DNA of 64,000 nt, from NCBI GenBank assembly GCA_029260765.1, contig JAJDCP010000060.1:104438-168437 (forward strand), in the 5' to 3' direction. The DNA is from Planctomycetota bacterium. GTDB lineage: Bacteria > Planctomycetota > J058 > JAJDCP01. Positions 28,363-39,105 of this stretch are shown piece after piece (positions within the stretch are counted from its first letter, which is position 1; each line of letters starts with the position of its first letter). A program made the translations under genes and the position numbers. Under the pieces are notes generated by a model. It was not told the origin of the DNA. It ran no database searches and saw only the letters and a program-made list of their open reading frames with translations.

Positions 28363-28656
28363 TCAAGAAGCAGGCGGGCCCTTCTTGGGGGGCTTGCTGG
28401 CACTCTTGCGCGACAGCTCGCCGGCGATGAAATTCGTGCCGAAGCGGTCTTCGCCGCTGACGCCGTGGTGTTCGATGCGCAGTCGATCCAGCAATTGGTC
28501 GAGCTGTGCGCTGCTCAAGAGCCCGGCCTGGACCAGTGCCTCGCCGAGCATGCAGGAACCATCGAGCTCGGAGCGCGTGGCGTCGATCGTGGGGCTATCA
28601 AGCCAGCCGGCTTCGAGTGCCAGGCGGGCAATATCATCGTCAAGAGTCGGGCTCAT
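28363..28656 (-). CDS. Small protein with GspE-N/MshEN-like repeat
   Basis: The 97 residues contain the motif LGEALVQAGLLSSAQLDQLLD, typical of the short helical repeat found at the N-terminus of GspE/PilB-like ATPases and of some kinases; the first half (ARLALEAGWLDSPTIDATRS) looks like a weaker copy. The tail is basic and Pro-rich. A similar stretch (LKEQLLDKGYLDQATADDLD) opens the kinase at 33061, so this may be a free-standing form of a signalling adaptor domain. A TAGACT element at 28684-28689 on the minus strand is a likely promoter. The 28124-28362 stretch beyond the stop holds nothing recognisable. Confidence 0.6.
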   Translation of the reverse strand: MSPTLDDDIARLALEAGWLDSPTIDATRSELDGSCMLGEALVQAGLLSSAQLDQLLDRLRIEHHGVSGEDRFGTNFIAGELSRKSASKPPKKGPPAS

Positions 28657-28753
28657 GCGCGGGCTTCCGTGGCAACTGCAGATAGTCTACACCATGCGAG
28701 GCGATGTTCTCAAGCGCAGTTCGTCGGGTAGCAGATACGACAGTATCCAACGG

Positions 28754-28781
28754 TTGCATTGTCAGGACTCCTGACTACAAT
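28754..28781 (+). promoter_or_regulatory. Promoter: TTGCAT, 16 nt, TACAAT
   Basis: TTGCAT at 28754-28759 and TACAAT at 28776-28781 are separated by 16 nt, the best full sigma-70-type match in the window. The start codon of the next gene is at 28810, with AGGAG in between. Confidence 0.65.
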
Positions 28782-28809
28782 AAGTGGGCAGGTGCACGCA
28801 GGAGCCAAC

Positions 28810-29295
28810 ATGTCACTGAAGCACAGCCGCCCTCCAGAGTATGACGATGTTGTCTGTCTGGATGGAGGAGCGACCGCAGATTTTGCGGAACCCCGCAAGC
28901 CTTCGGACCGAACCAGCACCAACATCCCGAAAGAGACTGCGCGGCGGCTGGAGATGTTCTCCAAGGCGACCGGGATTCCCATCAAAGAGCAGGTGATCAC
29001 AGCGGTCGATCTGTACTTGAAGATCCACGCGGACAGTGATTCATCAGGCGCCAAGTTGATCCCGTCGCGTACGCACCTGCGGCTGCAGCGACTCTCCACC
29101 GAGTTGGAGACGACCGAAGGCTGGTTTGCCCGTGTGGGCACCTCGATCATGTGCGCGATGCTCGAATCCAGGGGCGAAGGCGACGAATCCCGCCTGTTCG
29201 ACAACGTCTACCGCTGGGCGGTCGAGGACGGCCGCCACGTCGCCGACCTGGTCGCCGATGTGATGCGCAAAGCCCTCCGTGAACGGGACGCTTGA
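28810..29295 (+). CDS. Protein with ribbon-helix-helix-like segment
   Basis: The ATG at 28810 has AGGAG 6 nt upstream. Of 161 residues, about 34-75 (TSTNIPKETARRLEMFSKAT, then a GIPIKEQVITAVDLYLK helix) fit a ribbon-helix-helix DNA-binding motif: a short polar strand, helix, turn and helix. The C-terminal half is helical (LRLQRLSTELETTEGWFARVG) and unfamiliar. It could be a regulator, perhaps of its own clear promoter at 28754. No toxin-like partner gene is adjacent. Confidence 0.6.
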   Translation: MSLKHSRPPEYDDVVCLDGGATADFAEPRKPSDRTSTNIPKETARRLEMFSKATGIPIKEQVITAVDLYLKIHADSDSSGAKLIPSRTHLRLQRLSTELETTEGWFARVGTSIMCAMLESRGEGDESRLFDNVYRWAVEDGRHVADLVADVMRKALRERDA

Positions 29296-29535
29296 GGGGC
29301 CTCGCCTCAGCCATTGCAGCACCAGCTCGGGTTGGGGTGTCGCGTAGGGGCGGGATGACCACTCTCCAAACATCACAATCAATTGCCTTGCCGAACGTTA
29401 TAAACTCGTCAATCAGGGCTGAAGCCGACTCCGGTTCCGACTCCAGAGCTCCTGACATGGTCAACTCTTGATTGAGATTTCGCTTCGGAGTCCTCGGTCA
29501 GGTTTGGTCGATGCCTTCGATCGGCTGAGCGCCGC

Positions 29536-29560
29536 CTGTAGCGTCGGTCTATGACCGACG
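29536..29560 (+). repeat. REP-like palindrome, copy 1
   Basis: CTGTAG leads into CGTCGGTC, TAT, GACCGACG, a perfect 8-bp hairpin with a 3-base loop. It shares the CTGTAGCG head and the central YTATGA with the copies at 29616 and 38903, but the stem sequence differs. Confidence 0.7.
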
Positions 29561-29615
29561 AGATGATCGATCCGTGTGGTGAACCCAGAGCCTCTGGATA
29601 CAACCTCCGCCAGAG

Positions 29616-29647
29616 CTCCTTCCGGCGCTCACAGAGCGCCGCTACAG
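29616..29647 (-). repeat. REP-like palindrome, copy 2
   Basis: Read on the minus strand it begins CTGTAGCGGCGCTC and ends GAGCGCCGGAAGGAG. It matches the copy at 38903-38934 at 31 of 32 positions, in opposite orientation and 9 kb away. The core stem is GGCGCTC/GAGCGCC. Confidence 0.8.
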
Positions 29648-29762
29648 AGGACGGCTTCGATTCGTATGTGCTTCACGTAGTTGAAGGCAGTCGCAACGGA
29701 TAGTGGCCGCAAAACTCCTCCAGGCCGGTTACATCGAACCAATGTCAGGAGCTCTGGACTCC

Positions 29763-29872
29763 GAGTCCGGTTCCGAGTCGGGTTCCGAGTCGGGTTCCGA
29801 GTCCGGTTCCGACGGTCACGGTCACGGTCACGGTCACGGTCACGCTGAGACGGACCACGGACCACGGACCAC
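29763..29872. repeat. Cluster of three short tandem repeats
   Basis: Four 12-base units GAGTCSGGTTCC fill 29763-29810, five GGTCAC hexamers fill 29814-29843, and three GGACCAC heptamers fill 29852-29872. Units within each array are identical or nearly so. No gene crosses them. Confidence 0.9.
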
Positions 29873-30037
29873 GGGCGCATAAACCGTTGTGTATCAATGG
29901 AATGCAGCCACGACCCGGTGGCCGTGACCCTTGTCGCCATGCATGCCGTCAGCCCTGCGCCTCGAAAGCAAACCGCCATCCCAGCAACGCTGTTCCTGAG
30001 CCGCGCAAACCGTTGCTTGTGCAAGAGCCGCGGTCTC

Positions 30038-30152
30038 TAGAATAAAAAAATCATCTTCATGTATTGCAAGCGCTTACGCAGGGAGCCGGGGCGGCTGGCC
30101 TTGATGCGTCCCGCTCAAAGTGGAATGATCGTTTGTATTCAATCGTATTCAA
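30038..30152 (+). promoter_or_regulatory. Promoter region of the DUF1800-DUF1501-kinase operon
   Basis: TAGAAT at 30038-30043, followed by a run of seven A residues, is one -10 candidate. Closer to the gene, GTATTCAA is repeated directly at 30135-30142 and 30145-30152, about one helical turn apart, inside the inverted pair CGTTTG/CAAACG (30130-30155). The latter may be an operator or a second promoter. Confidence 0.4.
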
Positions 30153-30177
30153 ACGCGGATGCGGAGAGCTGTTGAAC

Positions 30178-31704
<1,527 letters not shown>

Positions 31705-31784
31705 AAACACCCTGGGCGGCCCCTCGGGGGTTTTGCGGTGTCTCCGGGATGGCCGCCCATTTTTGATACCCACGGGAGTCGACC

Positions 31785-33050
31785 ATGCGATCCGACCGAC
31801 GCGCATTCTTGAAGACAGCTACCCGGCTCGGCGCCGCCGTAGGCCTGGGATCTCTGACCCGCCTCAGCTTCGGCGACGGAGAGCCCGCGGGGGCCAAACC
31901 GCGCGGCACCCTGATCTGCATCTTCCTGCGCGGCGGCTGCGATGCGCTCAACATGGTGGTGCCCTACTACGATGACCGCTACTACGAGGTCAGACCCACC
32001 ATCGCCATCGCCCGCCAGGACCAGGGCACCGAGCGCGGCGTGATCCCCCTCAACGACATGTTCGGCCTGCACCCCGCCATGGAGCCTCTCTATCCCTTCT
32101 ACGAGGCAGGGACCTTCGCACCCCTGATCAGCATCGGCTCGCCGCATCCTTCGCGCAGCCACTTCGACTGCCAGGACTTTCTGGAATACGCCATGCCCGG
32201 CGGCCGCGGCATCACCAGCGGGTGGCTGAACCGCTATCTGGTCGAGACCAAGGTCGATGGCGAGAGCGACTTCCGCGCGGTCGCCCTGCAGGGGTTGCTG
32301 CCCAGAGCCCTCCGCGGTCGCTACCCGGTGCTGGCGGTACCCGATCTCGACCAACAGAACGACCCGCTCGATATCTTTGATGATGTGTACAACGACATGG
32401 ACTCTATGGAGACGCTCGAGCGCGGCGGAACCCGCGACGTCATCCTCGAATCCGGGCGCAATGCCATCGATGCCACCCGCCGCTACCGAGAGATGACCCA
32501 GGTGGCACCTGCGGATGAAGCCGGCTATCCCGATGGCCGCCTGGCGGCACGTCTGCGAAAGATCGCCCGCATCATCAAGTCCGATGCTGGCCTCGAAGCG
32601 GCCTGCTTGGACTACGGCGGCTGGGACCAGCATATCCAGGAAGGCGGATCGACGGGCAAGATGGCCGACATGCTGGCCGACGTGACGGGCAGCATCGCTG
32701 CTTTCGCCAACGACCTGGGCGAGCACATGCAGAACGTGCTGGTGCTGACCATGAGCGAGTTCGGCCGCACCGTCAAAGAGAACGGCAACCGCGGGACCGA
32801 CCACGGCCACGGCTGCTGCATGCTCGCGCTGGGCGGCTCGGTCAAAGGCGGCCGCATCCATGGCAGCTGGGGCGGCCTCGAGAAGGAGAACCTGTACGAC
32901 CGGCGCGACCTGCCTGTCTACACCGATTACCGGCTGGTGATGCACGAGGTCCTCGAGAAGCTCTACGGCTGTCCGGTCCCCGAGGACTTCTTCCCCCAGT
33001 ACCGGGTTCCGGTCAAAGAACGTCTCGAATTCCTGCGGCCCCTGGCCTAG
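31785..33050 (+). CDS. DUF1501 family protein with twin-arginine leader
   Basis: The N-terminus SDRRAFLKTATRLGAAVGLG is a twin-arginine signal. The 421-residue protein carries DUF1501 (sulfatase-like, alkaline-phosphatase superfamily) motifs: LICIFLRGGCDALNMVVPY, SHFDCQDFLEYA, LDYGGWDQH, MSEFGRTVKENGNRGTDHGH and the late GGSVKGGRIHG. The conserved Asp, His and Cys residues suggest metal binding in a folded, Tat-exported enzyme. It partners the DUF1800 protein upstream. The start has GGGAG 7 nt before it. Confidence 0.94.
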   Translation: MRSDRRAFLKTATRLGAAVGLGSLTRLSFGDGEPAGAKPRGTLICIFLRGGCDALNMVVPYYDDRYYEVRPTIAIARQDQGTERGVIPLNDMFGLHPAMEPLYPFYEAGTFAPLISIGSPHPSRSHFDCQDFLEYAMPGGRGITSGWLNRYLVETKVDGESDFRAVALQGLLPRALRGRYPVLAVPDLDQQNDPLDIFDDVYNDMDSMETLERGGTRDVILESGRNAIDATRRYREMTQVAPADEAGYPDGRLAARLRKIARIIKSDAGLEAACLDYGGWDQHIQEGGSTGKMADMLADVTGSIAAFANDLGEHMQNVLVLTMSEFGRTVKENGNRGTDHGHGCCMLALGGSVKGGRIHGSWGGLEKENLYDRRDLPVYTDYRLVMHEVLEKLYGCPVPEDFFPQYRVPVKERLEFLRPLA

Positions 33051-33060
33051 GAGAATAGTC

Positions 33061-34356
33061 ATGAGCGCCACCACGCACCCGCTCTGCAAGAAGCCCGTCA
33101 GCCGACGGCTCTCGCAGGCTGACCTCAAGTTCGCGCAGCTGGCCCGCAAGACGGTCGGCGCGTCGAAGGTCGACGAGTGCATGCGCGCCATGCACGACTC
33201 GGACGTCAGCAATCTGAAGGAACAGCTGCTCGACAAGGGCTATCTCGATCAGGCGACCGCCGACGATCTCGATGCCGCGCTGGCCGAGGCCCCGCTTCCG
33301 GCGCCCAATAGCGAACGCCTTCCGCCGCTGAAGGTCGACAACCTGTGCAGCATCATCGGTGAGACCCTCGGCGGCATCTATCTCCACAGGGTGCTGGGCA
33401 AAGGGGGAAGCGGAGTCGTCTTCGCAGGCCGCAACGCCGACGGTGAGGTGCGCGCCATCAAAGTGCTGCATCCGCGGGCCGCCCGCAACCTCATCACCTG
33501 CCGGCGTTTCGGGCGCGAGTCGAACGCCCTGGCACGCCTGCTGCACAAGAACATCGTGCGCGTCTATGCCTCGGGCGTCGACCGCGGACTGCACTACACG
33601 ACGTTGGAGTATTGTCCGGGCGCTTCGCTGTCGACTGTCGTGCAGACCCACGGCCCGTTGGGCCTGATCGCCGCGATCAAGGTGGCGCTCGAGGTGACGC
33701 GTGGCCTCAAGATCGCGCACAGCAAAGACATCATCCACCGGGACATCAAACCGCAGAACATCCTGATCTGCAGCGATGGCCAGGTCAAACTGGCCGACTT
33801 CGGGCTGGCCCAGATCCACGGCACGCAGCATCTGTTCACAAAGAAGACTGTCGTCGGAACCGCCCACTACATGTCTCCCGAGCAGAGCCGTGCCGAGACG
33901 GTCGACGACCGCGCCGATATCTACTCGATGGGTGTGGTGCTCTTCTACATGCTGACCGGGCGTTGGCCGTTCGAGAGCAAGAAGAAAGTCGATCTGGTAC
34001 GCCAGCATCGCGATGAGCTGGCTCCCTCGCCACGGATCTACCGCGCCGATCTGCCCGACTACGTCGAAGAGCTGGTGGCGCGCTGTCTGGCCAAGGACCC
34101 CGACGAGCGCTTCGACGGCGCCGACGCGCTGATCGAGGCTCTGAAAGAAGCCCGCGCCAAGGCTCTGCTCCAGAAGCTGCGGGTGTACGCCGAAGAGACC
34201 GACCACGGCGAGCCCTGCCAGATGCCTCCCAAACGCCGCCGCCGGCCACGCGTCGCGAAGATGAACCGTTCACAAGCCTTCTGGCTGGCGGTGTGTGGCA
34301 GTGTTTTTGTTTCGACTTTTGCCATCGTATTTCTGCTGTTCTCCTCCCTCCTCTGA
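33061..34356 (+). CDS. C-terminally anchored Ser/Thr protein kinase
   Basis: Only 10 nt separates this gene from the DUF1501 stop, and AGGAG precedes the ATG, so the three genes form one operon. Residues about 20-78 are a helical domain with a GspE-N-like motif (LKEQLLDKGYLDQATADDLD). The kinase domain (about 103-375) has GKGGSGVVFAG, Lys134, IHRDIKPQN with Asp228, DFG at 246-248 and MSPEQ. A basic stretch (PPKRRRRPRVAK) leads to one transmembrane helix at about 405-428 that ends the protein, a tail anchor. Presence in a DUF1800/1501 operon suggests that it senses or controls that export-linked process. Confidence 0.93.
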   Translation: MSATTHPLCKKPVSRRLSQADLKFAQLARKTVGASKVDECMRAMHDSDVSNLKEQLLDKGYLDQATADDLDAALAEAPLPAPNSERLPPLKVDNLCSIIGETLGGIYLHRVLGKGGSGVVFAGRNADGEVRAIKVLHPRAARNLITCRRFGRESNALARLLHKNIVRVYASGVDRGLHYTTLEYCPGASLSTVVQTHGPLGLIAAIKVALEVTRGLKIAHSKDIIHRDIKPQNILICSDGQVKLADFGLAQIHGTQHLFTKKTVVGTAHYMSPEQSRAETVDDRADIYSMGVVLFYMLTGRWPFESKKKVDLVRQHRDELAPSPRIYRADLPDYVEELVARCLAKDPDERFDGADALIEALKEARAKALLQKLRVYAEETDHGEPCQMPPKRRRRPRVAKMNRSQAFWLAVCGSVFVSTFAIVFLLFSSLL

Positions 34357-34382
34357 ACTTCGATGGCAGGGGTGTTTCGCCT

Positions 34383-34429
34383 CGCCGGAGCTCTCGGCTC
34401 GTAGCAGGGGGCTCCGGCGGGCTCTTTTT
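34383..34429 (+). terminator. Rho-independent terminator after the kinase operon
   Basis: CGCCGGAGC at 34383-34391 pairs perfectly with GCTCCGGCG at 34411-34419 and is followed by GGCTCTTTTTG. The loop is 19 nt and GC-rich. Confidence 0.75.
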
Positions 34430-34434
34430 GTTGC

Positions 34435-34440
34435 TATCAT
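34435..34440 (+). promoter_or_regulatory. TATCAT -10 for the next kinase
   Basis: TTGCTATCATG lies 21 nt before the ATG at 34462 and just after the terminator, giving an almost leaderless message with GGAAGGAG between. Confidence 0.4.
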
Positions 34441-34461
34441 GTCCGGGGAAGGAGCCCGGAA

Positions 34462-35973
<1,512 letters not shown>

Positions 35974-35974
35974 C

Positions 35975-37207
35975 TCACCAGCCGTATTCCCACAAGAAGG
36001 CCGGCGCCACGCGCGTCTGCGGGTCATCCGCCTCGGCCAGGCGCACGACGAACGCGATGCCGGCAGGCGCCGAGTCGTTCTCCCTGAAGTTGAACTCGGT
36101 CCGCCCCCAACGCACACCGGCTGCCACCAGCTCGAACTCGGTGAAGCGGCCTTGCTTGAAGTCAAAGCGTGCGCTGCCGCGCATCTGCGTGCCTACGCCC
36201 CGGCTGCCGGCTTCGGGATTGCCGACCTCGAGGCCTTCGCCCGGCCACGCTCCGGTGCTCGCCCGGCTGCCTCCGGTGAAGCGCAGCTCGACCCATTTGT
36301 TGCGCTTGGTCTTGACCACCTCGGTGCGCATCCAGGCCTCATGGACCTGTTCGCTACCATAGCTGACGGTCTGCCCGCGCACGAAGTCCACCAGGTTGAA
36401 ACGCACCAGGCGGCGGACCAGCTGCTCGGGCCATTCAAGCGTGGCGCCCTTGGCGAGCTCGCGAGGCATCAAGGAGAGGGCCTCTTCGCCACGCAGCCAG
36501 AGGTTGTCCTGGTTCCAGGCCTGTCCCCACCAGGTTGCAGCGTTCGGCGTGTCTCGCGGCAGGTCGCGTACCGTGCAACGCAGCCACAGACCATCTTCGG
36601 GAAACAGCTCAGTTTGCGCCCGCGCGATGCTCTGCTCGGCGGGGTTCTCTGCCTGCAGACGCCGCTCTCGGGGCAGCGCCTGCCAGGCCGCCAGTGCTCG
36701 GCGTAGCATGGCCGCCATCTCGCCCGGATTGTTCGAGTTGATCGAGGCCAGGAATTCGCCGCTGGGGGTCGCGCAGTAGATGCCTTGCAAGGTGGCGCCG
36801 GTGGCCACGTTGGCACCGTAGTGGCCATGGCGGGCGAACTGGCGGAACAGCACACAGTCGGACTCTTCACGATTCTGCAGGCGCCAGACCTCGTCGGCGC
36901 AGGGGACGAACTGACGGGCGAGCTTTTGCACTTCGGGGTTGGACCAGACAGACTGCCGGCCGATGACTCCGTTGTTTCACGTCAACCCCATCGGGTGGCC
37001 GTTCATCGCCCAAAGCAAAACGGGCTTGTCTTCTTCCCAGGCCTCGACCACGCCTTCCCAGTACGTGGCCCGCCACGGGATCTTCTGCCAGGTCTGTTCG
37101 GCCTTGCCAGGCAGGACCAGCTCGCAGAGTTTCTCACAGCTCTTGTCGGTCAATTCCTGGCCTGCCAGGCTTCCGGCAGCCAACAGCAGCAACAGCGTCG
37201 CGCGCAT
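35975..37207 (-). CDS. Thioredoxin-like secreted protein with in-frame TGA at codon 77 (candidate selenoprotein)
   Basis: The frame starts with a Sec signal peptide (MRATLLLLLAAGSLAG) and reads 76 codons to a TGA at 36979-36977. It then continues in the same frame, with no other stop, for 333 codons to 35975. The two sides form one sequence: strand KPVLLWAMNGHPMGLT, the TGA, then NNGVIGRQSVWSNPEVQKLA and FVPCADEVWRL. This matches the thioredoxin-fold order, with the TGA at the turn after the first strand, where the redox-active Cys normally lies. No ribosome binding site supports a restart in the second part. The rest (about 110-410) is a helical and beta region of unknown role with WWGQAWNQDNLWLRG. 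A 6-bp hairpin starts 16 nt after the TGA. The alternatives are a nonsense mutation or a sequence error. Confidence 0.6.
36942..36961 (-). promoter_or_regulatory. Hairpin after in-frame TGA (possible bacterial SECIS)
   Basis: On the minus strand GGCCGG and CTGGTC pair over 6 bp (two G-U) around the eight-base loop CAGTCTGT. The loop starts 21 nt after the TGA, the same distance as in the hairpin at 17793. G is third in the loop, one place later than the reported bacterial SECIS rule. Confidence 0.35.
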
Positions 37208-37318
37208 CTACTCTTCTCCCATGGATCCATGGATCGCGTTCGTGCTTCCGTAGCAGCACATGTCTATCGAAGGGGACGTCTCAAAGCGGAAACACTCACG
37301 CTTTTTTTGCGTATTCGC

Positions 37319-37324
37319 TACCCT
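37319..37324 (+). promoter_or_regulatory. Possible -10 (TACCCT) before the PqqD-like/YkgJ gene
   Basis: GCTACCCTGGATGG lies 38 nt before the ATG at 37357 and shares the GCTA start of the recurring motif. Just upstream is a run of seven T residues. The match is weak. Confidence 0.25.
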
Positions 37325-37356
37325 GGATGGCGTCTTCGCAGCCACGGGAGCCTGTC

Positions 37357-38943
37357 ATGTCCTTCCGTCCAGCCCTGCGCCCTCATGTCTCCGTCGTGGC
37401 GGAGCCCGAGGGCGGCTTCGTGTTGCGCAACGCACTGGTCGGTATGTCGATCCAGCTCGCCCCCCAGGCGCTCGCCATCACCCGACGGCTCGACGGCAGC
37501 AGCAGTCTTGACGAGCTCGCTAGCGCTGAGACTGCCGTAGACCGCGCGACCATCGAAGAGGTCGTGCGCAGGTATCTGCTCTTGAATCTGTTGGAAGGGG
37601 CAGGGGATGCGATCGTCACCCGCCTGCAGAGCTTCGCCGAAGGCACGCTGGAGCTGCCCCTGTCTGTGCTGCGCGAAGGCCGTTTTGGCTGTCAGGCCAG
37701 CGGAGACTGCTGCCACAGCTACCGCTTCGGTCCGCTCGAGGATGCCGACGTCGCGCGCATCGAGGCCCTGGACGTGCGGGCGGCGCTGCCGCAGCTCGGC
37801 GAGCTTCCCCTGTTCCACGAGCTGCTGTCTGCCAGCGGCCAGCGCCAGAGGTACCTGAACACCATCGACGCACACTGCTTGTTCCTGCTCGAAGACGCCC
37901 GTTGTGGGCTGCATGCCGCCTTTGGGCCCGAGTCCAAGCCCCATGTCTGCCGGCGTTATCCCTACGTCGCCTGGACAACCATCGATGGCATCAAGATCTA
38001 CGACCGCGGCGAGTGCTCATGCTTTGCGCTGAGCGCGCGCAGCGGCACGCCGGTGGTCGAGGATCTCGAGCGCATTCTCCCCTTGCTGCCTCCCGTCAGG
38101 AGTCTGCACCATCCGAGCGTCCTGCTCGACGCGGGCACGCCGCTCGACTTCGGCCATTTCCTGAAGTTCCAGAAAGCCGCGATCAACCTGATCGCAGAGC
38201 ACCCCGGCCCGGTCGAGGCCTGCCTGCGCACGCTGGCACAGTTGTTACACGGCTTCACCCTGGCGCTGCGCGCGTGTCCTCTGAGCGCCGGAGAACCCGA
38301 CGCCACCGTGGCGCGGGTGCTCGCCGATCCGTCCCTGCGCAGCACGCCTGCCCTACCCCCAAAGGGGGAACGCAAGCAGGGGGCCCACGCGTTGGCTGGA
38401 TTGTGTGGGCAGCTCGTCGAGCGACTGGGCAAGGATCTGTTGCAGGGTCCGAAGAATCCGCACGATCGCATGCGGCTGCAGCGATTGGGCCAGCTGCTGC
38501 CGCTGTTGCACGGCGTGCAGGCCCAGGCCTGCCATTGCCAGGACCCAGAACGCTTCGAGCTCAGCGACTACTACCGGGAGCTCAACCAGATCGGGATCGA
38601 TCCCGAGGTGCGCGAGGTGATGCGCATCTCTCTCAGGCAGAGCATGTTCGGCTCCAAGGCGCTGATCGAGCTGAGACCTCGGCCGGCGCTGTTGCGTCTG
38701 GCGCTGACCTGGTTGGTGACGCTGTTCGGCGGCCGGCTGCGGGCGCAGGCTGAGGGGCTGCAGGCCGTGCTTCCCCGCCACCTCGACCACGGGCACACTC
38801 TGGCTCAGCGGCTCTTCCACCATCCTCTGCTGGAGCAGATCTTCCTCGCCTGGGAGCCCCACACCTGGCACGTGTTCGCCGCGCTTGCGGAGGTATCAGC
38901 GCCTGTAGCGGCGCTCTATGAGCGCCGGAAGGAGCATCCGTGA
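37357..38943 (+). CDS. PqqD-like domain fused to YkgJ-type cysteine-cluster protein
   Basis: Residues about 5-82 resemble PqqD-like peptide-binding domains (EGGFVLRNALVGMSIQLAPQ, a small winged-helix shape). Residues about 105-225 carry a YkgJ-like cluster: Cys112, Cys118 and Cys119 (GCQASGDCCHS), then Cys174, Cys183, Cys198, Cys220 and Cys222, with the VCRRYPY motif, likely to bind iron or zinc as in FliB-type lysine N-methylase relatives. The remaining 300 residues are helical with no known match. The ATG at 37357 has GGGAG 6 nt upstream. Its 3' end, codons from about 516 on, is formed by a REP-like palindrome. No peptide substrate gene was found nearby. Confidence 0.7.
   Translation: MSFRPALRPHVSVVAEPEGGFVLRNALVGMSIQLAPQALAITRRLDGSSSLDELASAETAVDRATIEEVVRRYLLLNLLEGAGDAIVTRLQSFAEGTLELPLSVLREGRFGCQASGDCCHSYRFGPLEDADVARIEALDVRAALPQLGELPLFHELLSASGQRQRYLNTIDAHCLFLLEDARCGLHAAFGPESKPHVCRRYPYVAWTTIDGIKIYDRGECSCFALSARSGTPVVEDLERILPLLPPVRSLHHPSVLLDAGTPLDFGHFLKFQKAAINLIAEHPGPVEACLRTLAQLLHGFTLALRACPLSAGEPDATVARVLADPSLRSTPALPPKGERKQGAHALAGLCGQLVERLGKDLLQGPKNPHDRMRLQRLGQLLPLLHGVQAQACHCQDPERFELSDYYRELNQIGIDPEVREVMRISLRQSMFGSKALIELRPRPALLRLALTWLVTLFGGRLRAQAEGLQAVLPRHLDHGHTLAQRLFHHPLLEQIFLAWEPHTWHVFAALAEVSAPVAALYERRKEHP
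38903..38934 (+). repeat. REP-like palindrome at the 3' end of a gene, copy 3
   Basis: It begins CTGTAGCGGCGCTC and ends GAGCGCCGGAAGGAG, differing at one base from the copy at 29616-29647. It lies entirely within coding sequence, ending 9 nt before the end of the stop codon, and encodes the final PVAALYERRKE stretch. Confidence 0.8.
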
Positions 38944-39105
38944 AGGTTCTTGCCAGGTCTCTGGCTCACCCCTCCGAAGCGGTGTTCCGGGCGGTCCCAG
39001 ACGTGTCCAAGCGATCTTGGCGGCCGTGCCCTGAAAACTTTCGGCCCCTTTCCGGAAGATGGAGGAAGCCACAGCCTCCCGTCCTTCTGCGCAAAGGAGC
39101 CGCTC

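Larger units (their letters stand above)
29442..29758. repeat. Pair of 17-bp inverted repeats 283 bp apart
   Basis: TCCAGAGCTCCTGACAT at 29442-29458 and its exact reverse complement at 29742-29758 bound a segment holding two REP-like palindromes. Outside both arms lie related GGTTCCGA-type sequences, also in inverted orientation. The layout resembles a small non-autonomous element, but no target-site duplication was established. Confidence 0.65.
29296..30177. other. 880-base gene-free region rich in repeats
   Basis: No open frame here has plausible protein sequence. The region holds a 17-bp inverted repeat pair, two REP-like palindromes, a cluster of 12-, 6- and 7-base tandem repeats, and near its end two promoter-like elements. 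Base composition is uneven, with short AT-rich patches (for example AATAAAAAAATC at 30041-30052). It reads as an accumulation zone for repeats between two transcription units. Confidence 0.7.

Noticed and set aside
28124..28774. Plus-strand gene after the NtrC-type regulator
   Set aside because: Composition is low-complexity shadow; the minus-strand 97-residue gene is better supported.
29763..29872. CRISPR array
   Set aside because: Units are 6-12 bases, directly adjacent and without unique spacers.
35975..36931. Independent gene starting after the TGA of the thioredoxin-like protein
   Set aside because: No ribosome binding site precedes the first Met, and the residues between the TGA and that Met continue the thioredoxin-like domain.
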